This document shows, one piece after another, positions 54,000-64,000 of a stretch of 64,000 bases of DNA. The position numbers and the translations under genes were made by a program. The DNA comes from Rosa chinensis (lineage: Eukaryota > Streptophyta > Magnoliopsida > Rosales > Rosaceae), in NCBI RefSeq assembly GCF_002994745.2, contig NC_037094.1, positions 68,552,819 to 68,616,818 of the forward strand, in the 5' to 3' direction. Position 1 is the first letter of the stretch. Each line of letters opens with the position of its first letter. The notes under the pieces are model-generated. The model did not search any database. It had not been told where the DNA came from and saw nothing but the letters and a program-made list of their open reading frames with translations.

Positions 54000-54396
54000 A
54001 GGAAGTGGGTATTGAGAAATGGAACGAGTTCGAGAACGAGTACGCGTTCGTGTATTTGAACCCAGAAAAGGGTTCGAAGAAGGTTTAGGTGATTGATGGA
54101 ACATTAAGTGTAGATGCTTTGGCTGATGGGGCTTCTCAGAACGTTCACTGTGAATTTAAGTAGGTTTTTGCTTTGATTCTGTGTTTGTTTTGGAATTGGG
54201 TAGTCTTTGAATTCTTGGTTGTTAATTGGGTTTTGGGTTTTTTCTTTAAACAATTTTGCAGTGTTGGTGATTATGTGCAAGAAAATGAGGGTAGTAATTA
54301 CTCATCACAGTTTAAGAACTTGGACACCCTAGTGAAGAATCTCAACGCTCAAGTTTTGTTGAAATTGGAGGAGTCTTCCACACCCAAGGCAACAAG
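54000..54396 (+). pseudogene. PI31-type proteasome regulator gene fragment
   Basis: Two exons with GT-AG borders, 54000-54159 and 54262-54396, give EVGIEKWNEFENEYAFVYL, NPEKGSKKV, a stop, then TLSVDALADGAS and VGDYVQENEGSNYSSQFKNL. This matches the central region of plant PI31-like proteasome inhibitors as I recall them. A TAG at about 54088 and a short deletion break the frame. The N-terminal exon and C-terminal Pro-rich region are absent. Because the intron is retained, it was copied as DNA rather than by retroposition. It follows the CACTA end at 52822, so capture by a CACTA element (Pack-CACTA) is possible. Confidence 0.7.
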
Positions 54397-54725
54397 GTAA
54401 ATTCGGGCCCATCTTGTATCTTATTTTGGTTCTGTTATGGAGTTGTTGCGTTTTAAATTACGGAATGCTAAACATGTTGGTTTCAATATGGATTCGATGA
54501 GCTAGACTGCTAGTAAGGCTGAGTTAGTACAGTTATGTTGAGATACACATATCTAATGCATAGCTAGATCTGATCCTATCCATATGCTACTAAAAGATAA
54601 GCACCAATTAGTCTTCGTTTCTATATAAGTACTCTTATGTTCTTGAGGTTATTCATCAGAATCAGCTTCTCTTTCTGTGAAAAATGGGGTCGAGTGCTAT
54701 TGCATGTTGCATTATGTTGTCATTA

Positions 54726-55125
54726 AAGTTAGCTAGCATGTCTTACACGAATAATAAATACTAAGTAGCTAATAATGAGCCAGTAAAGTTTACTGGAGAC
54801 ATTTCCCGAATGACATATTCACACTAAAATAGAAGCCATCATCCATTGAAACTTAAAATAAGCTAGTGTGTCTTGCACGAACAAGTAAGTACTAATAGCC
54901 AATAGTAAAGTTCAACGGGGAATCTTTCCCGGATAACATATTCACACTAAAATTGAAGCCATATATCATTCAATTTGAAATTGAAAGTCAGCTAAGTACT
55001 AACATGTCTTATACTAACAAAAAAGTACCAAGTAGCTAATAATGAACAAGTAGAGTTCACTGGGAACTTTTTTCTACTGACATATTTACATTAAAATAGA
55101 ACCTATCATTCACATTTAAAAATCA
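54726..55125. repeat. Tandem repeat, about 130-bp unit, three diverged copies
   Basis: Each copy contains AGCTAG/ATGTCTTA..., a TAGCTAATAATGA-like segment, a CTGG(A/G)GA-(C/A)TTT segment and CATATTCACACTAAAAT-GAAGCC. Non-coding. Confidence 0.7.
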
Positions 55126-56382
55126 TTATTGTCTATTGAAAAATTTGGGATCAACAAAACAAGTATGCTTTCAAAAATTAATTTCCTCATGTGCAATATA
55201 TTGTATTCCATATTAAGCAATTTCTTTTCAGATATCAACTTCCCAATCAATTTAGATATTTAGGTTTTCAATCACCAGATTTTATGAGTTAAAATTAGGA
55301 TTTAAATACATTTTCTTTCCATTTTTGTGAATCCAATTTAATTTTTGACTTTTCAAATTAACTTGTTAATGTAAGGTAACTAATCTTCCATTAATTTTAT
55401 TAAATTTATTTATTAAAAGCTTGAAATATTACTTCAATTTACCAGATTTCATGGATTATAATTACGATATTAATATATATATATATATACACACCACATT
55501 AATTCTCCATCCAAAATATATAAATTTTTTGGACGAATTATATATATATACACACACACACACACCCATACTTTTTTTTGAATATGTATAATGAAAAAAA
55601 AAATCGAAAATAATGAACAAGAAAGAAAGGAAAAAAACCAAACAATATTTTTTTTAGAAGAAAGTCAAAATAATTTAGAACCGTTATATATTCAACAACA
55701 TATATATATATATATATTGATGAATTATAGATAAATATATATATTCACACAAATATATAAATATAAATTTTTTTTAGACGAATTATATATATATAATAAA
55801 AAAAGAAAAAGAAAAAGAATAAAATAATGTAACTTTTCTAGAAGAAAGCTAAAATAATTTAGAGCCATTAGATTTTGAAATGATAAGATAATCTTTTTAT
55901 TCAAGAATGACATGACATAATTTGACAAATTAGTGAGGTGTATAGGTGACATGGCTTGACACCTAGAATTGAGGCAACAAATCTTAGGCCTCATTGAGGC
56001 CCTATATCATTGCCCTAGGAACACCTTCAATTGGGTTTGCAGACAATCAATAGTTTAGCTTCATAAATGAGATCGAAGATGCATGGAGGTTCAACAAAAA
56101 TGGAGGATCGGCCAAAAAACAGGAAGAAATAATATCTGTAAAAAAAAAAAAATTAATGCATAGAGCTATATATGGTGAGTAAATTCACCTCAAGTTTCCA
56201 TATATTACAAAATTTCTATATTTTTATATAAACTATATGAATAAGGCTATGTTAGTAATTTAAGGGAGGTCTAATGAGCAAATTTGTTATTTAAAAAGAA
56301 AGAGGGAGGTGGAGTATAAGAGGTCTTGAGAGAAAATTTGAAGGTTCTAATAAAAACTCTATATATATATATATTCACGTTT
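55126..56382. other. AT-rich non-coding sequence
   Basis: Several (AT)n tracts near 55479, 55540, 55697 and 55750-55790. No gene recognised. Confidence 0.5.
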
Positions 56383-56538
56383 GCTCACCTAAGGGACTGT
56401 GAGGGACAAATGCATTTCAACCACACATGTATTAAATATAAAAGCAGAAATTATAACAACTTAAAACTATGTATTTATTTTCAGCCATCAGATTCATTTG
56501 TCCCTCACAGTCTCTTAAAAATTGTCCCTTAGGTGAGC
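56383..56538. mobile_element. Foldback MITE 1 (GCTCACCTAAGGGAC ends)
   Basis: The arm GCTCACCTAAGGGACTGTGA at 56383 onward pairs with TCCCTCACAGTCTCTTA and TCCCTTAGGTGAGC at the right end, about 56495-56538. Target duplication unclear because of flanking TA repeats. Confidence 0.65.
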
Positions 56539-56690
56539 AGACTTTTATATATATTAACCTTAATAGCAATTTATGTTAATTGATCTTATGAAAGAAATTA
56601 ATTATGCTGAAAAATATTAAATTAAAAGTGATGATGACATTTGAAATATGGTATAAATTTTAAAATCTTAAACATCAGTGGTGTTCACCC

Positions 56691-56853
56691 GGTCAGTAAG
56701 TGACCAAAGATATAATGCTCAATCACAATTGGATGTAAATCTAATGGTGGAAAACAAAATAACTCAACTTAAAAATAATTTTTTCCACTATTAGATTAAT
56801 ATCTCATGGGGTTGAGCATAATCTTCTTGGTCAGTTACTAACTAGGTGAACAT
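56691..56853. mobile_element. Foldback MITE 2 (GTGTTCACC ends)
   Basis: The left arm (GTTCACCCGGTCAGTAAGTG...ATGCTCAATC...TCTAATGGTGGAAAA) pairs with the right arm (TTTTTCCACTATTAGATT...GTTGAGCATAAT...CTAGGTGAACA). It is nearly a full hairpin with diverged arms. Confidence 0.65.
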
Positions 56854-56890
56854 TATTGTCTCAAATATTGTTAATCTGACCAACAGAGCA

Positions 56891-57244
56891 TTACCCTTTT
56901 TTTTTTTCCTTGCATCCTTTTTCCAAAGCCTCCCAGGCACTTTGTGCGCTGCTAATTTCACTGATAAGAGAGAACATATCACTTCCGCATGAGTTCTGAA
57001 TTATATGCAATACTTTTGCATTCTTCCTTGTCCAAACCTTATTTTTTTCACCATCGTCATCTTGTTCACCATCGTTTTCTTGTAGTTTATGAATCTCAGT
57101 GGTGGGTTCGACAACGTCCCAGAGGTCTTCAGACAATAAGTACGTTTTGACCCGCAAACTCCAATGTTTATAATTAGTATGGTTGAGAAATTCAGGTATA
57201 ATTGCATTCGGGACAACTATAGTACTTGCCATGATAATCTGCAA
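56891..57244 (-). CDS. DUF4219 (gag-like) N-terminal exon, probably of the ankyrin/PGG gene
   Basis: A 117-residue frame from the ATG at 57244; a second ATG four codons on (MASTIVVPNAIIPEFL) is likelier as the start. It contains the DUF4219 motif LNHTNYKHWSLRVKTYL, then EDLWDVVEP, an acidic insert and KNAKVLHIIQNSCGSDMFSL. The ISEISSAQSAWEALEKGC end is typical of the copia-gag-like UBN2/DUF4219 fold. In some plant ankyrin/PGG genes such an exon precedes the ankyrin repeats. It lies on the same strand as the PGG gene, 8 kb upstream of its next recognised exon, so it is probably its first exon. The exon end (poly-Lys) and missing middle exons make the gene doubtful. Confidence 0.6.
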   Translation of the reverse strand: MQIIMASTIVVPNAIIPEFLNHTNYKHWSLRVKTYLLSEDLWDVVEPTTEIHKLQENDGEQDDDGEKNKVWTRKNAKVLHIIQNSCGSDMFSLISEISSAQSAWEALEKGCKEKKKG

Positions 57245-59752
57245 TTAGTCCATGGTTAATTTAGGTCAAAAGCGCATATATTAGTGAAATATTTCGGCAA
57301 ATAAATTGAAACCAAGTAGAACTAACTTTCTGATATATAAGATAGAAATCTTCAAAAGCGCTCGTGAATTCCAAAATGTGCGTCAATAGTATGCACACTT
57401 CTGATTTATAGATGAAAATTGATGTTCATCTATACCATATATAAGAGAAGAGACTTTGTTAGTTAAAGTGGGTGTGAAAAGGTAATAAAACCCTTAGATC
57501 TTATATTAATTTTAAATAACTTTTAATAATTGGGTGGTAGTATGATAGATAACAAAATAAAACATTATATGAAAAAGAAAATAAATAATTTTTCGAAGAG
57601 TTAACCATGTCTGCAATAACCGTCTTTAACTCAAATAACCTCCCACTTTCTTTTTTCTCAAATAACTTCTATTTTCTTCTCATTAATATAATAAATAATA
57701 AAAAATTTATACATGCAGAGCATGTGAGCAGAAGATTGGTCTATCTTTATGCACGTTCGTATCACGTATGCCCCTATACTTACCAGTTTCAATCAATCTT
57801 GTTTAACTCTTGGCTTTTTTGCCAACTATTGTGTGATGTATTTAGAAATTGTAGTCTTATAGGATATAATTTTGCATGCCACATAAGTAAATCGTCATCA
57901 TACAAGGGAGCTCATTAGAGCCACATTTTCAATTTACAAAATACTTGACAAAAAAATAAATTATTGGACATGATTGATTAAATTGGAGAGCACAGAGGTA
58001 CATGTGATGAAATTAAAAGTGCAAGGTCATAACTGATTTAACATGTAAATGTCAGGGACTTTTTTTTTTTAAGAGGTGAATGTGAAATTTTATTCACATG
58101 AGATACAAGTACAGGGGATATAAGTATGAAAGTGTCAATAATGACACCCAACAAACTATTATGAAAGCCAGAAAATAAACAGCATAACTCACGAAAATAC
58201 ATACAGCATAACTCACGAAAATACATACTTATAACCATAAAATAGAAGAAGTGGAAAAATGTCTTTACATCTCCTTAAAACTTAGTCTATAAGCCATTTG
58301 GTTGAAAGAACGTACACATACGGTGGTGGCCTCGTTAAAACTTTATTTGGATAAAACCCAATAAAAATACTCCGAACTAATGAAAAAGTACCACCGACTA
58401 ACAATTAAAATAAAGTACCAAGTGTAGTCCAGAAGCAGGGAAAACGGACACACCGAAAACACAAGAGCACCATGAAACAGCTCAATCACAGCCACCAAAG
58501 AACCTTTGATATACGAACGGAGGACAAAAAAGAGAAGGATAGCCACAACTTTCCACAAGCAGCAATAGCATCAAATTCCATGATGAACTTCATCGATCAA
58601 ACTTAATTGAATGTGAAGATATTATTCATATTAATGTCTCTTCCTCCCTACCACGAACAATACTCATATAGACTCTGTTTTTGGCCTACACTGTAAACCT
58701 ACAGCTAGCATAAAGATATAAAAATAGGCAAAACTATTTCATTTTAAAACTCAACCGAAATTTAATGAACCTGATAAACTCATACTAATTCGTCCAAAAA
58801 AAAAAAAAACTCATACTGACTAACAGAAAATAAAATATGGAAACTAATTAATTGAACCGACTGTTTATCAAATAAAAATGACTGGAAAAATAACTGAGGA
58901 TTGCAATGAATCTGCACAATTGCAAACTCTAATCTTTATATCCATGTCCAATATACAACACAAATGATATTCCAAGCCCAAATTTTCTTTATGAAAACTT
59001 ACTTCTCTGAAGAAACAGCTCGTACGAGCAGATTGCTCGCAAATCCACCTGCGGCAAAGCTCCAAGGAAGCAAGGGAGATTGAGAGATTAAATGACTGGA
59101 TATGGATTGAGGGTTTGAAAAGAAGAACTGAAGATGAATTAGGGGTTCTTTGGTTTAGGGATTTGGTTGAATTCTTCGAAGACAGAGAACAAGGGATCAC
59201 AATTCTGGTCGAAGTGTTGGGCGTAGAGGTCACTTTAGCTAGTTGTACCGGTCGTTAAAAGAAGGTTGTAGCATTTCCTATACACAAAATGTAGTCTCTG
59301 GAAGGAAGAAACGAATCGACTCTAATAAAAAAGAAACGATTTGAAGGAAGAAAGGAATCAGACTCTTCTCAAAAAGAAACAAAGTCTTTTTTTTTCCTGG
59401 GTACAGTGGAGGCAAAAAGCCCAAACAGGAACAAAAAAACTAGCCAAGATAGCCAAAAAAATAAAATAAAATAAAATAAAAAAACTAGCCAAGATGGCTT
59501 TTGCAGACTTGTTTAGGACAAGAGACACCTAGAATATCGTCAAGCAAAGCTTCCATAACTAGACTAGGAGGTCTATGAAAAGTACAAATCCCAGAAGCAT
59601 GCTGCACAATCTCTTTGACAAGGATACCCCCAACAACAATACCCTCAGTATATGCTTGAGGAGCAGAATATCAAATTGATTCATCAGCCTCTTACAGTTA
59701 CGAAGAATAGTTCCTTTAAGATGCAAATCCACATTCTCACTATTCACTATCC
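57245..59752. other. AT-rich non-coding sequence
   Basis: No gene recognised. A T tract at about 58062-58073 begins a region of unknown origin. A 24-bp unit (ACAGCATAACTCACGAAAAT plus ACAT) is duplicated at about 58179-58228. The 121-residue minus-strand frame at 58868-59233 shows no recognisable domain. Confidence 0.45.
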
Positions 59753-59817
59753 AAAAGAGTCACCATATTTGCATTCTTACAAAAAAAAAAAAAAAAAAAA
59801 GAGTCACCATATTTGCA
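59753..59817 (+). repeat. 21-bp direct repeat around a 23-bp poly(A)-ending insert
   Basis: The repeats at 59753-59773 and 59797-59817 are identical, with TTCTTAC plus an A tract between them. The shape is that of a target duplication around an almost completely 5'-truncated retroposon. A simple local duplication is the alternative. Confidence 0.6.
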
Positions 59818-59874
59818 GAATCTGTTTGAGCCCAAAAGTAATTTTAGCAAGATCCTTTAGTGGATTTAGCGTAG

Positions 59875-60575
59875 TGGGCCGATAACTGCGGCCCAAAAAT
59901 AAGCCTACTTGAGTTTGGGTTACAGCTTCGCCCATTCCGTAATTCATAAGGAAAACGAAACCTTATTGGAGTCGAGTAGCAGAGATTGAATAGGAAGCTT
60001 CAATCAATAATCCTTCGGTAGCAAGGAACAGTCGAAGACCTAGGTATAAATACTAGGGTTCAAGGACAAAGAAAGGACCTCTCTCAACTCAACTAATCCT
60101 AGCGATTACAAAGCCTCCCCGGAGCGAACCTTCAACCTCGTTGAAACCCGGCGACCGTGCTTCCAGTCCTAGTCTCCTCGCGAGCCGACTGCCAGTACTA
60201 CTGCCACCGATACAACCCAGCGAAGCAAGGGTAACTCCCTCGCAACCCAACGAAGCTAAAGTCACGCTTTAGCAAAACCCGTGCTTTCTCACAACTTCCC
60301 AGTGATTGCTCTGCTCAACCTACAACGTTGAGTATCGATACGGTGAACGCAAAGAGATCACAACCAAAGTCCTTATCCGTAAGGCAAAAGTCCTTTCCCG
60401 AAAGGCAAGAGAAGAACCTTGTGACGAGGTTGGTGCTCTCCTCGTCCACAGCGCTTGAAGAAGAAGTCAGGTCAAGGGACTGCCCCAACGACTGCACCCT
60501 GCGGTGCTGGCACGCCTGCGCAATCACTCGTCCAAAAGAGACAGTTTGCAAGCCAACTGGTTTTGGAGCCAAACA
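59875..60575 (+). repeat. Probable 5' LTR of a Ty3/gypsy element
   Basis: TGGGCCGATAACTGCGGCCC near 59875, a TATAAATACTAGGG promoter-like motif at about 60046, and an end GGAGCCAAACA at 60575 give a TG...CA unit of about 700 bp. A TTTTGGCACACCCGATGGGA segment of the kind seen after plant Tat/Ogre LTRs follows immediately. The 3' LTR is outside the window, so the borders are inferred. Confidence 0.5.
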
Positions 60576-60597
60576 TTTTGGCACACCCGATGGGACC
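60576..60597 (+). promoter_or_regulatory. Probable primer binding region of the gypsy element
   Basis: TTTTGGCACACCCGATGGGA directly follows the presumed LTR end. The priming tRNA cannot be assigned. Confidence 0.4.
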
Positions 60598-60781
60598 ACA
60601 ATAGTGTTTCTTTGTGAACGCAACCATTGGGAAGTCTAGCGATAACCCTTACCAAAAGGGCTACGCTAACTGCTCAAAGCATAAGACCTCCAGTTACAGA
60701 CCGCATTCTCGTGCTGACTGTCGTGGTCTCTCTGAAGAACAGGTGACACAACGATTCTCTCATCAGCCCCAATCACCTGAT

Positions 60782-63700
60782 ATGTCAACTGCACAAAGTG
60801 AGAATCGCTCGACCGCTGCTGAGGGTCAGAGCGTCAATGTCAATCAGACCAACGAGTCTGTTATTCCCGCCACTGTCAACACTACAGTGGGAGGCGGAGA
60901 AGAAGAGGCTTTTGTCTCGAAGCCTATTCCGGAAGGAGCGACCGCTGAGGTCAAGTTCGCGATCATCATGGAGAACGTCGAAAACCATCGCAAGAAGATG
61001 GATGTCGACTTTGCCAGGGAAACCGCAAAATCGGAAAAGCTTCTTTGCGAAATTGAACAGCGGATGACTCTACATACGGAGAGTACCCGGCAGCAGATCA
61101 CACAGTCAGAAAGTGCCTTGAAAGCGCACGCTGCAGGTATCACTAGAGAACAAGATCAGCGTCATAAGGCAATTTTGGACGCTATAGCGGATCATACCAA
61201 GCAGACTGCGTCAAACATAACAGATCTGCGCAAGGACGGGGCCAACTTGGCAACTGAGGTGGCCATGCAGAGAGCCGAATTGAACCAGGCGAGAGATGTA
61301 CTGAATAAAGCCCTAGGGGATCCTAATGCTATCCTTGGCTCTCTTGGCCAGCCGTCCTGTTCAGGCAAGTACGTGCCACCAAATCAGCGCGAAAAGACTA
61401 ACCAAAATGCTGTGTCTTCCTCAGCTACTGTCGCTACTGCTCCGGTGAAGAATAAAGAACAAGCCTTGGTTATCAATGGCAGCAAAGAAAAGATTGCCTC
61501 ATCAAGCGGACATGCCACCAAGAAACACCAAGTCTCGAAGGGCACAGGAATTGCGTCGGAATCTATGACTTTCGTCCAGTACAACAGCGATGGAGTAGAA
61601 GTAGTTTATCAGGAACTGCCAGGGAGTTATTATGCGCTCGACCAGACAGGCGCCCCAGTCAAGATAACAGCTCTATCGAAGGAAGAGGTTTTGCCTGCAG
61701 TAACGCTCCAGCAACAGGCTACTACCCGCACTGTGCATGTTGGGGCAGGATCAGCGATAGCAAACCAGGCAGCATCTGGGCAAGCTACCCATCGAGCCGC
61801 AATGGCACCTCCTCCGCCTCCGGGACCAGATTACGTAAGACGTGATGAGGTAGAGGAGATGATCAGATTGGCAAACCCTAGAGCCCAGCCAGATGGGGTC
61901 TATGAAGGACCTTTCCCGCCACACATCATGCTCGCACCTTTCCCCCGAGGTTATAAGAACATTATCTTTTCTACTTTTTCAGGGGAGGACACTGAAGATG
62001 CGGCGACTCATCTGGCCAGGTTTAGGGTACAATGTGGCCAATACCAGAATGATGACATCCTCAAGTGCAGGATCTTTGGCACTTCGCTATCGGGCGCTGC
62101 CTTCAGATGGTTTTCTAAACTCAGACCAGGGACTGTGACGGACTGGCCGGCGATGGAACTACTTTTCCGTGAGACATTTGGGACTATTGAACCTGAAGTA
62201 GACCTCGCCTCTCTCACCCAGATGGCCCAACAGCCTACAGAATCGGCAGTCGCTTATCTTCAGCGCTTTCAAATCCAGAAAGCCAAACTGAATGTCATTC
62301 TGCCCGAGAAGGAGTTAGTCAAGTTGGCGGTCAAAGGTTTGGAGCCCCGACAACGAAAGAAGCAGCATGGCAGCATGATTCAGTCAATGGGAGAGCTCAT
62401 CACAGAGGTGGGCAGTTTCAAGCACCTCCTCAGAGAAACAGATGCGGGGAAGAACGCTTCCAGAGGGACGTACGTGCCAGGTAAACACCGTACTATAGCG
62501 GCCTTGAGCTACCAGCCGGCCACCTACGACCCTTATTATAATCATAATACTGGAGAAGCGGCCCAGGACAATGAAGAGGATGAGGATAATGATATAGCAG
62601 CCTATGAGCTAACCGGGAAGAAGAGCCCGTCTTTGAAGCAGTTGAAGATTTCAAAGGAGCCGGTTAAGCTTAAATCAATGGCCTTCACCAAGCCGGAGTT
62701 TGCGACATACACTTATGACGCCAATAAAGCTCACGAGATCCTCGACGAGATAATCGCTGCGAAGATGGTGAAGACTGATTTTGGGCCTTTTCCGCGCCCA
62801 GAACAGTTGAAAGGAAAGAAGTACTGCAAATTCCATAATCTGTGGAACCACAATACCGCGGACTGTGTAAAACTCAAAGACCAGATTCAGATATGGCTTA
62901 ATAACGGTAGTTTGCAGGTAGAGGCTCCAGGCACCGCGGCGGCTTTAGTTGACGTGGATCCCTTTCCTGATACCGGGATCAATATGGTCAATGTGGATTG
63001 GAACAAGCGGCAGCGATGGAAAACAACCCTAGATTTGGTTCCGAGCAAGCCGAATGATAAGTCTGTCGCGGATGAAACGCCAGCCAGGGGTAGAATTGAG
63101 TCAACCAACCACGCTTCACCCGTGATCCTATGCTCGCGATGTAAAGAGGAGTGCGCTATCCAAATACCGCACGAGGAGGTCGAGCAGACATTTCACTTTG
63201 GCTCCCTGCCACCAATCAAGTGGGCTTCCTCGTCACGGAACTATCAGCCTTCCAGTCCAAGAGAAAGGGAGAAGAAGAAATCACCACCATCCCCCAGAGA
63301 CTCCAATTTATTCATGAAGCTAAAAGCAGCCGCGGTTGGTCCAAAACAGGAAAAGTCCAGGAGCGATTGCACAGATGTGCTGACCAAGCCCTATATACCA
63401 CCAGCGTCAGCCAACCCTATCAAGGAGGGCAGATGGTACACCAGGGAAAAGGGGAAGGTGGTGGAGATTAGCCCGTCCAGGAAACGGAAACTGCAGCGCA
63501 GATTTGGAGAAGCCAAACGCGCTCTAGAGGCTTTAGATCAAGGCCTGATCAAACCGTCCCAACTGGTCAAATCGCCCGAACAATACCAGAAAGAGATGGA
63601 AGCGTTGGCTGCTAAACCATTAAGACCTCCCCGTGGCTTTAACAAACAAACAGATTCACTAACAGGGGCCTCAAAGCCCAATGTGTTTTGCAGGATCTCA

Positions 63701-64000
63701 GAAGAGCGGTCACCTCTGGCGCGAACGGAGAACTCGCCAACTCGGCGTCCGCATGTCAGGCGCCGGCTATTCCGTGAAGCACCAGTGGTCAAAGCTTCAG
63801 TCTTTGAGAGGCTGGGGGGCAAGGAAAGAACTGGTGACACCTTGCAGTGGCGACCTAAGAAAGTCCAAAGTATGGTCATCTCTGCCTCAGAGGAGCGCTT
63901 GGAACCGGAGAGCGCTAAGCTAGTTGTTGTAGAGCAGGAACTGGAATCACAAGAGCTTGCACATTGCGAGGTAAAAGGACTCACGGAAGAGTCGTTGGTA
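60782..64000 (+). CDS. Ty3/gypsy Tat/Ogre-type gag (or gag-pol), open to the window end
   Basis: One uninterrupted frame of 1073 codons from the ATG at 60782 to the last base; upstream it is open only back to a stop near 60602. Residues about 58-175 are charged and heptad-like (probable coiled coil). A Pro-rich linker (APPPPPGPDYVRRDEVEEMI) follows at about 340. The retrotransposon gag domain is at about 390-520: IIFSTFSGEDTEDAATHLAR, LSGAAFRWFSKLRPGTV, LASLTQMAQQPTESAVAYL and LAVKGLEPRQRKKQHGSM. At about 680 is KYCKFHNLWNHNTADC, the Cys/His motif typical of Tat and Athila gag. A basic tail follows. No stop in 3.2 kb suggests a young, perhaps functional copy. Confidence 0.88.
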   Translation, partial: MSTAQSENRSTAAEGQSVNVNQTNESVIPATVNTTVGGGEEEAFVSKPIPEGATAEVKFAIIMENVENHRKKMDVDFARETAKSEKLLCEIEQRMTLHTESTRQQITQSESALKAHAAGITREQDQRHKAILDAIADHTKQTASNITDLRKDGANLATEVAMQRAELNQARDVLNKALGDPNAILGSLGQPSCSGKYVPPNQREKTNQNAVSSSATVATAPVKNKEQALVINGSKEKIASSSGHATKKHQVSKGTGIASESMTFVQYNSDGVEVVYQELPGSYYALDQTGAPVKITALSKEEVLPAVTLQQQATTRTVHVGAGSAIANQAASGQATHRAAMAPPPPPGPDYVRRDEVEEMIRLANPRAQPDGVYEGPFPPHIMLAPFPRGYKNIIFSTFSGEDTEDAATHLARFRVQCGQYQNDDILKCRIFGTSLSGAAFRWFSKLRPGTVTDWPAMELLFRETFGTIEPEVDLASLTQMAQQPTESAVAYLQRFQIQKAKLNVILPEKELVKLAVKGLEPRQRKKQHGSMIQSMGELITEVGSFKHLLRETDAGKNASRGTYVPGKHRTIAALSYQPATYDPYYNHNTGEAAQDNEEDEDNDIAAYELTGKKSPSLKQLKISKEPVKLKSMAFTKPEFATYTYDANKAHEILDEIIAAKMVKTDFGPFPRPEQLKGKKYCKFHNLWNHNTADCVKLKDQIQIWLNNGSLQVEAPGTAAALVDVDPFPDTGINMVNVDWNKRQRWKTTLDLVPSKPNDKSVADETPARGRIESTNHASPVILCSRCKEECAIQIPHEEVEQTFHFGSLPPIKWASSSRNYQPSSPREREKKKSPPSPRDSNLFMKLKAAAVGPKQEKSRSDCTDVLTKPYIPPASANPIKEGRWYTREKGKVVEISPSRKRKLQRRFGEAKRALEALDQGLIKPSQLVKSPEQYQKEMEALAAKPLRPPRGFNKQTDSLTGASKPNVFCRISEERSPLARTENSPTRRPHVRRRLFREAPVVKASVFERLGGKERTGDTLQWRPKKVQSMVISASEERLEPESAKLVVVEQELESQELAHCEVKGLTEESLV

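Noticed and set aside
58868..59233. 121-residue minus-strand open frame
   Set aside because: Low-complexity Ser-rich start, no domain and no splice or promoter context that supports a gene.

Overview
This is plant nuclear DNA, almost certainly from a eudicot. It holds one interrupted chloroplast-protein gene, two decaying copies of a plant-specific ankyrin-type membrane protein gene, and a dense set of nested transposable elements. Rosaceae is plausible because a DUF4219 exon paired with an ankyrin/PGG gene is familiar from that family, but this is inference and no search was run. There are no bacterial-style operons, rRNAs or CRISPR arrays, and no tRNA was recognised.

Layout. (1) 1-3427, + strand: seven exons of the thylakoid lumen protein TL29 (APX4-like), with GT-AG introns and one in-frame stop. 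The 5' end lies outside the window. (2) 3428-8838: a Mutator-type foldback MITE with a 9-bp target duplication, a PGG-gene relic, an ORF1-only LINE-like retroposon with a 17-bp target duplication, and a degenerate tandem repeat. (3) 8839-29853, - strand: Ty1/copia element A. A 3.9-kb non-coding LTR-like element (LTR-1), itself carrying a hAT-like element, splits its gag. Its leader is split by Ty1/copia element B (18563-28426, + strand), which in turn carries another 3.7-kb LTR-like element (LTR-2). (4) 30441-57244, - strand: an ankyrin/PGG gene whose last exon is cut by a young Ty1/copia element D (31359-38692). D has identical 477-bp LTRs and a 5-bp target duplication, and removing it restores the host reading frame exactly. 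The 9.5-kb intron of this gene holds a second ORF1-only retroposon, a hAT-like element with an 8-bp target duplication, and LINE fragments. (5) 49-57 kb: microsatellites, a third LTR-like element (LTR-3) with a long G tract, a CACTA end with subterminal repeats, a fragment of a PI31-type proteasome regulator gene, tandem repeats, two foldback MITEs and a DUF4219 exon. (6) 59.9-64 kb, + strand: 5' LTR and a long open gag reading frame of a Ty3/gypsy element of the Tat/Ogre type, running off the window.

The strongest signals are as follows. Element D carries one 12/24-bp repeat motif both in its non-coding leader and in frame in its integrase-RT linker. Element B has LTRs identical by eye around a ruined pol, as if moved in trans. 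Two poly(A)-tailed, TSD-flanked retroposons carry ORF1 without ORF2. Most coding calls rest on recognising motifs and conserved sequence by eye.
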